Shown here piece after piece: positions 40,555 to 48,130 of a stretch of 49,822 nt of DNA. Below the pieces are notes generated by a model that worked only from the letters and a program-made list of their open reading frames with translations, did not search any database and was not told where the DNA came from. A program made the position numbers and the translations under genes. The stretch is from DATAAZ01 sp036259875 (GTDB lineage Bacteria > Actinomycetota > Thermoleophilia > Gaiellales > Gaiellaceae), in NCBI GenBank assembly GCA_036259875.1, contig DATAAZ010000072.1, positions 1-49,822 on the forward strand, in the 5' to 3' direction. Each line of letters starts with the position of its first letter. Position 1 is the first letter of the stretch.

Positions 40555-41313
40555 GTGCGGGGTGGTCTGCGCCGCCTTTCGGCGCTCGCGTTCGCCGGGG
40601 CGCTGCTCGTCGTCCTCGGCGGAGCCGGCAGCCACGCGGCGCCCGCTCCCTTCGCGTCGGCCCTCGCGTCGGGCGCCGCGGAGTGCGCGGCCGGCGACGC
40701 CGTTGTCACGATTGAGGCGCAAGCGTTCAACCCCGCGACGCGTGCGATCACGCCCGGCGCGACGGTCTGCTGGACGAACGCGGACGGCGTCGCGCACACG
40801 GTGACCTCGGGCACGTTCGCGTCGTCGGGTCAGCTTGCGACCGGTGAGACGCACCGCGTGACGTTCACGGCCGACGGGCGCCACGACTACGTGTGCGACA
40901 ACCACCCGGAGATGATCGGCGAAGTCGTCGTGCGAACGGCGACGCCACCCGCGCCGCCCCCGGCCGCTCCGCCCGCACCTCCACCGGCAGCCCCGCCAGC
41001 GCCGCCGGCCCCGCCGCCTGCGGCACCGCCGCTCGCTCCGCCGACGCCCGCGGACACGACGGCGCCGAACACCCGGATCGCTACGGGACCCTCGGGGACG
41101 ACGCGCTCGCGACAGGCCGCGTTCCGGTTCGCCGCCAGCGAGGCGGGCTCGACGTTCCAGTGCAAGCTCGACGCGGGCCGATGGCGCTCCTGCCGGTCGC
41201 CCACGACGTACCGACGCCTTCGCATGGGCGCTCACACGTTCCGGGTGCGCGCGCGCGACCGCGCCGGGAACCTCGACCGGACGCCCGCTACGCGTCGCTG
41301 GCGCGTCCGCTAG
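40555..41313 (+). CDS. Secreted cupredoxin with proline-rich linker and Ig-like domain
   Basis: A 252-aa exported protein: signal peptide (LSALAFAGALLVVLGGAGSHA), a plastocyanin-like domain with copper ligands H81 (VAHTV), C114, H117 and M120 in YVCDNHPEMIG, then a Pro/Ala-rich linker (about 128-160). It ends in an Ig-like module beginning DTTAPNTRIATGPSG and ending FRVRARDRAGNLDRTP, typical of actinobacterial surface proteins. It may shuttle electrons outside the membrane or bind copper. GTG 40555 starts 36 nt after mqnC. Confidence 0.87.
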   Translation: MRGGLRRLSALAFAGALLVVLGGAGSHAAPAPFASALASGAAECAAGDAVVTIEAQAFNPATRAITPGATVCWTNADGVAHTVTSGTFASSGQLATGETHRVTFTADGRHDYVCDNHPEMIGEVVVRTATPPAPPPAAPPAPPPAAPPAPPAPPPAAPPLAPPTPADTTAPNTRIATGPSGTTRSRQAAFRFAASEAGSTFQCKLDAGRWRSCRSPTTYRRLRMGAHTFRVRARDRAGNLDRTPATRRWRVR

Positions 41314-41342
41314 CGGACTGCTCTTCACATTCGCGGCGGCGT

Positions 41343-43016
41343 GTGCTTTCCTGGGCCGGGGTCGTGGTTCGCTGCACGCTCGTCATCGCCCTCGCTGCAG
41401 CGCTTTTCGCCGCGGAGGCGGCCGGCGCGCAACCGCTCGTACCGCCTGACCCCGCGCCCCCGCTGGTCGGGAGGGCGCCGGTCTCGCCGCTGGTGCACGC
41501 GCGGCCCGCCGACGACGCCGCGACGATCTCGCGCGGGCTGGGGCGGGCGGTCGCGCGCGGACGCCTGACGCGCCCCGAGGCCAACGCGCACCGCGCGGTC
41601 GTCGCCCGCACGCGTGCGGTTCTCGCGACGCTCCGCGGCTCCCGCCGAACCGTGCTCGGCCGCGTCCTCCGCCAGGTCGCGATGCACGCGGGGATCTACA
41701 ACCGGCCGCGCGCGCTCGCGCTCTTCTCGACGCTCGCCGAGAACGTGCGCTGGCTCGCCCGCCGCGGGCTCCCACCGAACGAGACGGACGTCGTCGGCGC
41801 ATCAGGCGTCGTCTACCGCGTCGGCTGGGGATACGGGCTCCAGTTCCACCCGCTCGCGAACGTCATCGCGCTCAACCAGCACCTCTACGCGGAGCGAACG
41901 CGACGCGCGCTCGACCTCGCGAGCGCGCTCGCCGCCCGAGCGGTGCCGACGCCGCGCGGCGGCGCGGTTTGGGAGTACTACTTCCCGTACGGCGGCGGCC
42001 GGCCCCCGTGGACGTCCGGGATGGTGCAGGCGATCGGTGCGCAGGCGCTTGCGCGGACGGGGCGTCGGCTGACGGCACCGCTCTTCTTCGCAGCGGCGCG
42101 CCGGGCGTTCGTGCCGATTCCCGGTCGCCTCGTCCGGCAAATCTCGACGGGGCCCTGGGTCCGGCTCTACAGCTTCAGCGACCTCGTCGTTCTGAACGCG
42201 CATCTCCAGGCGACGCTGTCGGTTCGCGACTACGGACGGATCGTGAACGACGGCGAGGCGATCGGGTTTGCCGAACGGCTTGAAGCGTCAGGCCGCGCGC
42301 TGCTACCCCGGTTCGACACGGGCTACTGGACGAACTACTCGCCGGGGCAGGAGGCACCGCTCGAATACCACGTCTACCACGTCGAGCTCGCGCGCTTCCT
42401 CGCTCTCCGTACGAGGCTCGGCGTCTGGTCGGACGCCCATGCCCGCTTCGGCCGGTACACGCGCGAGCCACCCGTGTTCCGGCCGGGGCCGGCGCAACCG
42501 ACGCTCTATCCCTGGCCGGCGGACGGCTTCCGCGACGCGACGCGAATCGCCGTGTGGGTCTCGAAGATCTCGCGCGTCACGATCGGCGTCGGCGGGACGC
42601 GGCTCTCGCTCGGGGTCGTACGGAAGGGCTGGCACACGGCCGCGTGGCGTCCCGGCCGGAGGCGGCCCGGGACATACCGGCCCGTCGTGACCGCGGTCGA
42701 CCTCGCAGGCAACCGCGGCCGCGCGGGCCTCCACCCCGTGACCATCGCGGTCGACCGCTCACCGCCGGAGGTCACCGCCTCCGTCGAAGGCCGGCGCCTC
42801 TTCTGGCGGGCGAGCGATCCCACCACCCCCTGGGTGCGCATCGCCGTCGTCCTCACCCGGCCGGGGGCGAGAGAGCGGCTCGTCCTCGGCCGCCGCCCCC
42901 TTGCCGGATCGCTCCGGCTGCACGTGCCGCGGGGCCGGTGGGAAGGTCTCCTGGTCGTCGCGGACTCGAGCGGGAACCGGACCCGCGTGGCGCTCGGTCC
43001 CGTCCGGTCGCCGTAG
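41343..43016 (+). CDS. Secreted D-glucuronyl C5-epimerase family protein
   Basis: A 557-aa exported protein. After the signal peptide (VIALAAALFAAEAAGA) comes an all-helical alpha-barrel domain with C5-epimerase hallmarks: GWGYGLQFHPLANVIALNQH, WEYYFPYGGGRPPWTSGM, STGPWVRLYSFSDLVVLNAHLQA and FDTGYWTNYSPG followed by EYHVYHVELARFLA. Two beta-rich modules follow, including DLAGNRGRAGLHPVTI. Known members epimerise glucuronate in polysaccharide. GTG 41343 is used; 41364 is the alternative. No glycosyltransferase for a glucuronan is adjacent. Confidence 0.85.
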   Translation: MLSWAGVVVRCTLVIALAAALFAAEAAGAQPLVPPDPAPPLVGRAPVSPLVHARPADDAATISRGLGRAVARGRLTRPEANAHRAVVARTRAVLATLRGSRRTVLGRVLRQVAMHAGIYNRPRALALFSTLAENVRWLARRGLPPNETDVVGASGVVYRVGWGYGLQFHPLANVIALNQHLYAERTRRALDLASALAARAVPTPRGGAVWEYYFPYGGGRPPWTSGMVQAIGAQALARTGRRLTAPLFFAAARRAFVPIPGRLVRQISTGPWVRLYSFSDLVVLNAHLQATLSVRDYGRIVNDGEAIGFAERLEASGRALLPRFDTGYWTNYSPGQEAPLEYHVYHVELARFLALRTRLGVWSDAHARFGRYTREPPVFRPGPAQPTLYPWPADGFRDATRIAVWVSKISRVTIGVGGTRLSLGVVRKGWHTAAWRPGRRRPGTYRPVVTAVDLAGNRGRAGLHPVTIAVDRSPPEVTASVEGRRLFWRASDPTTPWVRIAVVLTRPGARERLVLGRRPLAGSLRLHVPRGRWEGLLVVADSSGNRTRVALGPVRSP

Positions 43017-43041
43017 CGACCAGGCGGCGCCCGCCCGCCCC

Positions 43042-43047
43042 TACAAT
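43042..43047 (+). promoter_or_regulatory. TACAAT -10 for the DedA gene
   Basis: Five of six matches to TATAAT, 8 nt before GTG 43056, with no ribosome-binding site, so transcription probably starts at or next to the start codon. Confidence 0.5.
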
Positions 43048-43055
43048 CGACGGCC

Positions 43056-43727
43056 GTGCACGAGATCTCCGACGCGATCACGACGTGGATCGCCGACTAC
43101 GGCCTGTACGCCATCTTCGTTCTCTCCGTGGTTGACGCGGTTCTGCCCGCGGCGAGCGAGCTCGTGATGGTGTACGGCGGCGCGCTCGCCATCGGGGCGT
43201 TCTCGGACAAGGACGTCTCGCTCGCAGGCGATCCGATCGAGACCACGCTGTGGGCCTTCATCGCGGTCTCGCTCGCAGGGACGATCGGGTACATCCTCGG
43301 GTCCGTGCTCGGCTGGGCGATCGGGCTCTACGGCGGGCAGCCGTACCTCGAGCGGCACGGGCGCTGGCTCCACATCACGCCCGCGAAGCTCGACAAGGCG
43401 GAGGCGTGGTTCGAGCGGTGGGGAAACGTCGCCGTGCTCGTGGCGCGCTGCCTCCCGGTCGTTCGCTCCTTCATCTCGATCCCGGCCGGTGTCGCCGAGA
43501 TGCCGCTCGGCCGCTACACCGTCCTCACGACGATCGGGACGATTCCCTGGTACTTCGGGCTCGCCGCCGTCGGGCTTGCGGCGGGCGCGAGCTGGGAGCG
43601 CTTCCACGAGGCGTGGCGCTACGCGGACTACGCGATCATCGTGCTCGTCGTCATCGGGCTCGTCGTCGTCGTAGCGCGCGCCCGCCAGCGCAGGACGCGT
43701 CGCCGGGCGCTCGAGCGCTCCGCGTAG
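43056..43727 (+). CDS. DedA-family membrane protein
   Basis: A 223-aa DedA/SNARE-associated protein, a half-transporter-like membrane protein family now linked to polyprenyl/lipid flipping and membrane homeostasis. Features: VVDAVLPAASELVMVYGGALA, SLAGTIGYILGSVLGWAIG, WFERWGNVAVLVARCLPVVRSFISIPAGVAEMPLGRY with the family arginine pair, and a C-terminal helix plus basic tail. GTG 43056. The next gene begins 11 nt downstream. Confidence 0.92.
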   Translation: MHEISDAITTWIADYGLYAIFVLSVVDAVLPAASELVMVYGGALAIGAFSDKDVSLAGDPIETTLWAFIAVSLAGTIGYILGSVLGWAIGLYGGQPYLERHGRWLHITPAKLDKAEAWFERWGNVAVLVARCLPVVRSFISIPAGVAEMPLGRYTVLTTIGTIPWYFGLAAVGLAAGASWERFHEAWRYADYAIIVLVVIGLVVVVARARQRRTRRRALERSA

Positions 43728-43730
43728 ACT
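43725..43730 (+). promoter_or_regulatory. TAGACT -10-like hexamer for the aminotransferase gene
   Basis: Lies 8 nt before GTG 43739 and includes the DedA stop codon. Confidence 0.35.
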
Positions 43731-43738
43731 CGGCCGCG

Positions 43739-44869
43739 GTGTCGATCCCGCTCGTCGACGTCCGCGCGCAGTTCGCGCCGCTTCGGGACGCCTTGCTCGA
43801 ACGGATAGCGGAGGTCGTCGACTCCGGCCGCTACGTCCTCGGGCCGAACGTCCACGCGTTCGAGCGGGAGGCGGGAGCGTTCCTCGGCGTCCGCGAGACG
43901 GTCGGGGTCGCGAACGGGACCGACGCGATCGAGCTCGTCCTCGATGCTCTCGGCGTCGGCGCAGGCGACGAGGTCATCTGCCCCGCCTTCACGTTCTACG
44001 CGACCGTCGAGCCGGTCGTCCGGCGCGGCGCGACGCCCGTTTTCTGCGACGTCGACTCGTCCACGCTCAACCTCGATCCCGCCGACGTCGCGTCTCGCCT
44101 GACGCCTCGGACGAAGGCGGTCCTCGTCGTCCACCTCTTCGGCCGGCCGGCGCCGATCGACGCGCTCCCGAACGGCGTTCCCGTCGTCGAGGACGCGGCG
44201 CAGGCGTTCGGCGCTCGAGTCGGGAATCGCCGCGTCGGCTCGCTCGGCGCCGTTGCCACGTTCAGCTTCTTCCCGACGAAGAACCTCTTCGCCCTCGGCG
44301 ACGGCGGCCTCGTCGCGACGAGCGATCCGACGCTCGCCGAGACCGTTCGTCTCCTGCGCTTCCACGGCTCGCGCGACAAGCAGACGTTCGAGTTGGTCGG
44401 CTACAACTCGCGGCTCGACGAGCTCCAGGCGGCGGCGCTCCGCCTCTTCCTCCCGCAGGTGGACGCCTGGAACGAGGCGCGCCGCGAGGCGGCCGCCCGC
44501 TACGCCGAGCTCGGCCTCGGTGACCTCTGTGATCTCCCGGGCGACGAGCCGGGCCACGTGTACCACGTGTACGTCGTCCGGACCCGTCAACGGGACCGGC
44601 TCTTGGCGGCGCTCCGCGACGCCGGGATCGGGTGCGCGGCGTACTACGCGCGGCCCCTCCATCTCCAGCCGGCGCTCGCCTTCCTCGGCCACCGAAGCGG
44701 CGCGCTTCCGGAGACCGAGCGGGCAGCGGCCGAGAACCTTGCCTTGCCGTTCTGGGCCGGGATCGAGCCGGAGACGCAGGAACGCGTCGTCGAGGCCGTT
44801 CGCGGCGCGCTCCGCGGCGGCGCGCGGGCGGCCGCCTCGGCGACGTCGTCGGAGGCGCGCTGGCGCTGA
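43739..44869 (+). CDS. DegT/DnrJ/EryC1/StrS-family sugar aminotransferase
   Basis: A 376-aa PLP enzyme that transaminates keto-sugar nucleotides for surface polysaccharide or glycoprotein synthesis. PLP lysine K181 is in FSFFPTKNLFALGDGG. Other motifs are IPLVDVRAQFAPLRDALLERI, VANGTDAIELVLDALG, VICPAFTFYATVEPV, PVVEDAAQAFGA and LVGYNSRLDELQAAAL. The C-terminus carries an alanine-rich extension beyond RGALRGG. GTG 43739 follows a TAGACT hexamer. Confidence 0.95.
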   Translation: MSIPLVDVRAQFAPLRDALLERIAEVVDSGRYVLGPNVHAFEREAGAFLGVRETVGVANGTDAIELVLDALGVGAGDEVICPAFTFYATVEPVVRRGATPVFCDVDSSTLNLDPADVASRLTPRTKAVLVVHLFGRPAPIDALPNGVPVVEDAAQAFGARVGNRRVGSLGAVATFSFFPTKNLFALGDGGLVATSDPTLAETVRLLRFHGSRDKQTFELVGYNSRLDELQAAALRLFLPQVDAWNEARREAAARYAELGLGDLCDLPGDEPGHVYHVYVVRTRQRDRLLAALRDAGIGCAAYYARPLHLQPALAFLGHRSGALPETERAAAENLALPFWAGIEPETQERVVEAVRGALRGGARAAASATSSEARWR

Positions 44870-44928
44870 CGAGCCGCCACAGCCGCTGGTCCGCGGCGCT
44901 CGAGCGGCCGCGGACGAGGCGAATCGCC

Positions 44929-45858
44929 ATGACCGCGCTCGTCCTCGTGCTCCTTCTTGCGACCACGGTCGCGTTCGGGGTCGCCGAGCGGCTCAAGCTC
45001 GAACGCTCTCCCGTCACGGCGCCGCGCCTGACGCGACTGATCAGCCCGATCTGCGGGTGCGACAAGGAGACCGCGAAGCTCGCGGTGCGGCTTCGGGAAG
45101 CGCACGTCGTCGACGCGGCGATCGTCGGCGCGGACGGCGAACGCGTACGGACGCTCGCGACGGACGTGCGGCGCCCCCGCGGCCGCGTTCGCTTCACGTG
45201 GGACGGGCGCAACGACGCGGGCGCGGTCGTCCCCGACGGCCGCTACCGGCTCAGCCTCCACCTGGAGGCGGATGACCGGACGATCGTCGTGCCGACGCCG
45301 ATCCGGGTCGATACGGCTCCGCCTCGCGTGCGGCTCCTCTCGGCGACGCCACGCGTCATCTCGCCGGACGGCGACGGGCGCGCCGACCGCGTGCGGTTCC
45401 GCTACCGGGCGAGCGAGGGCTCGTACCCCGCCGTCCACGTCAACGGGCGGGAGATCGTGCGCGGCCGCTTCTGGCGCCGGGGGCCGGGGCGGGTGCGCTG
45501 GGGCGGTCGGATGGGCGGCACCGCGGTTCGGCCGGGGACGTACGCCGCTTGGATCGTCGCGGCCGATGCAGCGGGGAACGTCTCCGCGCCCTCCGTCGAG
45601 GTCACGATTCGTGTTCGCTACGTCGAGCTCATCGGCGTCCCGCGCCGCGCCCGGCGCGGAACGCTGCTTCGCTTCAGGGTGGACGCGGACGCGCAGCAGG
45701 TCCTCGTCCGATTCGATCGCGGGGAGCGAGAGGGCCGGGTCCGCCGCGTGCGTCCCGGCCTCGTCACCGTGCGAGCGCCGAAGCGGCGGGGCCGGTTCGT
45801 CGTCGTCGCCGTCGCCGGGCAGCACGCGGACGAGGCCTCGCTCCGCGTCGTGCGCTAG
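44929..45858 (+). CDS. Membrane-anchored FlgD/Ig-like protein
   Basis: A 309-aa exported protein with an N-terminal anchor helix (MTALVLVLLLATTVAFGVAE). Beta modules follow: a FlgD-Ig-like unit with VRFTWDGRNDAGAVVPDGRYRL, then a second module beginning DTAPPRVRLLSATPRVISPDGDG, then AAWIVAADAAGNVSAPS and a final strand-rich part. Basic throughout. Function unknown, probably envelope structure. ATG 44929 is preferred; the frame is open further upstream without a good start. It ends in a 4-nt tail-to-tail overlap with the Fur gene. Confidence 0.75.
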   Translation: MTALVLVLLLATTVAFGVAERLKLERSPVTAPRLTRLISPICGCDKETAKLAVRLREAHVVDAAIVGADGERVRTLATDVRRPRGRVRFTWDGRNDAGAVVPDGRYRLSLHLEADDRTIVVPTPIRVDTAPPRVRLLSATPRVISPDGDGRADRVRFRYRASEGSYPAVHVNGREIVRGRFWRRGPGRVRWGGRMGGTAVRPGTYAAWIVAADAAGNVSAPSVEVTIRVRYVELIGVPRRARRGTLLRFRVDADAQQVLVRFDRGEREGRVRRVRPGLVTVRAPKRRGRFVVVAVAGQHADEASLRVVR

Positions 45859-46292
45859 CGGCAGCCCGCGCAGACCCCGGCCACCTCGAGATGGTGGCCG
45901 GTCGCCACGAACCCGTGGTCGGCCGAGATGCGCTCAAGCCACGGGTCGAGGTCGCACCCGCCGAGCTCGACGACGCGGTGGCAGCGCGAGCACACGAGAT
46001 GGTGATGGTGGCCGTCGCCGCACCAGCGGTAGCACAGCTCGCCCGGATGGTGCGCGAGCGCGTCGATCGCGCCCGCCTCGGCGAGGAGCGTCAGCGTCCG
46101 GTACACGGTCGCGAGACCGAGCGGAGCGCCGCGCGCGCGCAGCCGAGCGTGGAGCTCCTGGGCGGTGATGTCATCGTCCTCGTCCAAGAGCTCGGCGGCG
46201 ATGGCGACGCGCTGGCGCGTGAGGCGGACGCCGACGCGCGAAAGCGCGCGTTCGGCTCGCCGCGCCCGGCGCCGGTTGTCTCGCGCGCTCAC
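45855..46292 (-). CDS. Fur-family metalloregulator (Fur/Zur type)
   Basis: A 145-aa regulator: winged helix with RLTRQRVAIAAELLDEDDDITAQELHARLR and LGLATVYRTLTLLAEAGAI, then the metal-binding C-terminal domain with HHHHLVCSRCHRVVEL, ATGHHLEVAGVCAGC. The two CxxC pairs form the structural zinc site. Fur and Zur cannot be separated safely by sequence alone; the box next door, TGAAAATCATTCTCA, is as close to a Zur-type box as to a Fur-type one. GTG 46292 lies 8 nt after TAGGGT. The gene is divergent from the small Cys/His protein. Confidence 0.92.
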   Translation of the reverse strand: MSARDNRRRARRAERALSRVGVRLTRQRVAIAAELLDEDDDITAQELHARLRARGAPLGLATVYRTLTLLAEAGAIDALAHHPGELCYRWCGDGHHHHLVCSRCHRVVELGGCDLDPWLERISADHGFVATGHHLEVAGVCAGCR

Positions 46293-46300
46293 GCACTGGT

Positions 46301-46334
46301 ACCCTACCGACCCCGGAAATGAAAATCATTCTCA
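46301..46334. promoter_or_regulatory. Fur/Zur box shared by the regulator and the small membrane protein
   Basis: TGAAAATCATTCTCA (46320-46334) fits the 7-1-7 inverted repeat TGANAATNATTNTCA. It covers the -35 region of the regulator (TAGGGT, minus 46306 to 46301) and lies 16 nt before the ATG of the small protein at 46351. Both divergent genes should therefore be repressed by the same metal-bound regulator. Confidence 0.75.
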
Positions 46335-46350
46335 TCGTCGGGCAAGGAAC

Positions 46351-46518
46351 ATGAGCACCGACTGGATCGACTACGCCGTCCATTTCGCGGTCGACGTCGG
46401 CGGCACGCTGGCGACGCTGTACGCGCAGCGGTTCTGCCGGCATCGACACCACCAGATCCTCCTCTGGTTCGTCCTTTCCGTCGCCGTCACCGCAACGACC
46501 GTGAACCTCGTCGGCTGA
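46351..46518 (+). CDS. 55-residue Cys/His membrane protein under the Fur/Zur box
   Basis: Two predicted membrane segments (DYAVHFAVDVGGTLATLYA and ILLWFVLSVAVTATTVNLV) are joined by the loop QRFCRHRHHQ, a compact C-x-H-x-H-H cluster suited to bind zinc or iron. The ATG at 46351 has an AAGGA ribosome-binding site. No family recognised. The box 16 nt upstream and the divergent regulator suggest a role in metal uptake, sensing or storage, by inference only. Confidence 0.75.
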   Translation: MSTDWIDYAVHFAVDVGGTLATLYAQRFCRHRHHQILLWFVLSVAVTATTVNLVG

Positions 46519-46540
46519 ACCGGCGATACTGCGCTCGCCG

Positions 46541-46687
46541 ATGCGAGGCGACGTGCTCCTCCTGCTCCACCTCCGGCTCCTTGACGAGCCCGACGAAGAG
46601 GAGGGGCCGAGCGCGAACGAGCGGCTCGAGGCCGAGCTCGGTCCCGAGCTCGCGCGCACCGTCCTCGCGTCCCTCTCCCACGGATAG
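46541..46687 (+). CDS. Small acidic ORF (48 aa)
   Basis: ATG to TAG, MRGDVLLLLHLRLLDEPDEE then a charged helix, with third-position GC as high as in real genes here. It lies 22 nt after the Cys/His protein. The start has no clear ribosome-binding site. Possibly a real small protein co-transcribed with it, but it could also be spurious. Confidence 0.4.
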   Translation: MRGDVLLLLHLRLLDEPDEEEGPSANERLEAELGPELARTVLASLSHG

Positions 46688-46690
46688 CAT
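46685..46690 (+). promoter_or_regulatory. TAGCAT -10-like hexamer
   Basis: Lies 9 nt before ATG 46700; the same hexamer and spacing serve the XRE gene at 8600-8605. Confidence 0.4.
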
Positions 46691-46699
46691 CGCGGCGCG

Positions 46700-48130
46700 A
46701 TGGCGTCCCGCGTTCTCGTGATCGGGCTCGACTGCGCCGCGCCGCAGCTCGTGTTCGACCGCTGGCTCGACGAGCTGCCCGTCATCCGGTCGCTCACGGA
46801 GCGCGGCGTGCACGGCGTCCTTCGAAGCTGCGACCCGCCCATCACCGTGCCGGCGTGGTCCTGCATGACATCCTCCCGGAACCCGGGCGCGCTCGGGATC
46901 TACGGATTCCGCAACCGCCGCGACTACTCGTACGACGGCCTTTCCTTCGCGAGCTCGCGCGCGGTGCGCGTTCCCCGCGTCTGGGACGTCCTCTCGGAGC
47001 GCGGCCGCCCGGTCGTCGCGCTCGGCGTTCCGCAGACGTATCCCGTGACGCCCGTGAACGGCGTCATGGTCTCGTGCTTCCTGACCCCGGATACGGAGAC
47101 GGCGCAATACACGTATCCGGTCGAGGTCAAGGAGGAGATCGAGCGGCTCGTCGGGCGCTACATGGTCGACGTGCCCGAGTTCCGGACGGAGGACAAGGAT
47201 CGCCTGCTCGCCGACCTCGAGGAGATGACGGAGAAGCGGTTCCGCCTCGCCGAGCACCTGCTCGAGACGCGCTCCTGGGACCTCTTCTTCCTCGTCGAGA
47301 TGGGCACCGACCGCGTGCATCACGGCTTCTGGCGCTTCGCCGATCCCGAGCACCGGCTCTACGAGCCGGGGAACCGCTACGAGACGGCGATGCTCGACTA
47401 CTACCGGCGCCTGGACGAGAAGATCGCGCGTCTTCTCCGCGTCGCCGACGACGAGACGGCGGTCCTCCTCGTCTCCGACCACGGCGCCAAGCGGATGGAC
47501 GGCGGGATCTGCGTAAACGAGTGGCTCCGGCGGGAGGGCTTCCTCGTCCTGAAGGAGGAGCCCGCCGGGCCGACGCGCTTCTCTCCCGACCTCGTCGACT
47601 GGGCGCGGACGACCGCCTGGGGGGAAGGGGGCTACTACTGCCGCCTCTTCCTGAACGTCGCCGGGCGCGAGCCCGAGGGTACGGTGCACCCGTCGGACTA
47701 TGAGCGCGTTCGCGAGGAGCTGAAGGCGAAGCTCGAGGCGCTGGGCGACGAGCGGGGTCGCCCGATCGGGACGGTCGCGCACCGGCCCGAGGACCTCTAC
47801 GAGGAGCGAAACGGCGTCGCTCCCGACCTGCTCGTGTACTTCGGCGACCTCTACTGGCGAAGCGTCGGCCAGGTCGGCACGGGAACGGTGCACGTCTTCG
47901 AGAACGACACGGGCCCCGACGACGCAAACCACGCCCACGATGGGCTGTACGTCCTCGTCGCCGACGGTGTCCCGGCGGGCCGCGGGCCGCAGCGCGACCT
48001 GCGCGACGTTGCGCCGACGATCCTGGAGCTCCTCGGCGAGCCCGTCCCCTCCGAGTGGGAGGGCGCGAGCATCGTCTCCACGACCGTGGGGGCCGGGCAC
48101 GCCCAACCCGCGCCGATCACGCGCGCGTGA
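46700..48130 (+). CDS. Alkaline-phosphatase-superfamily phosphodiesterase, second in window
   Basis: A 476-aa type I phosphodiesterase-like enzyme. Metal/nucleophile motifs: VLVIGLDCAAPQLVFD, DPPITVPAWSCMTSSRNPG, LVEMGTDRVHHGFW, LLVSDHGAKRMDGG and ANHAHDGLYVLV. No signal peptide. This subtype often sits in polysaccharide or lipid-linked-sugar loci. It overlaps the ATP-grasp gene tail to tail by 14 bp. Substrate unknown. Confidence 0.88.
   Translation: MASRVLVIGLDCAAPQLVFDRWLDELPVIRSLTERGVHGVLRSCDPPITVPAWSCMTSSRNPGALGIYGFRNRRDYSYDGLSFASSRAVRVPRVWDVLSERGRPVVALGVPQTYPVTPVNGVMVSCFLTPDTETAQYTYPVEVKEEIERLVGRYMVDVPEFRTEDKDRLLADLEEMTEKRFRLAEHLLETRSWDLFFLVEMGTDRVHHGFWRFADPEHRLYEPGNRYETAMLDYYRRLDEKIARLLRVADDETAVLLVSDHGAKRMDGGICVNEWLRREGFLVLKEEPAGPTRFSPDLVDWARTTAWGEGGYYCRLFLNVAGREPEGTVHPSDYERVREELKAKLEALGDERGRPIGTVAHRPEDLYEERNGVAPDLLVYFGDLYWRSVGQVGTGTVHVFENDTGPDDANHAHDGLYVLVADGVPAGRGPQRDLRDVAPTILELLGEPVPSEWEGASIVSTTVGAGHAQPAPITRA

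Noticed and set aside
40950..41050. Proline/alanine codon repeat as a possible CRISPR or satellite array
   Set aside because: It is a degenerate low-complexity protein linker in the cupredoxin; there are no spacers.
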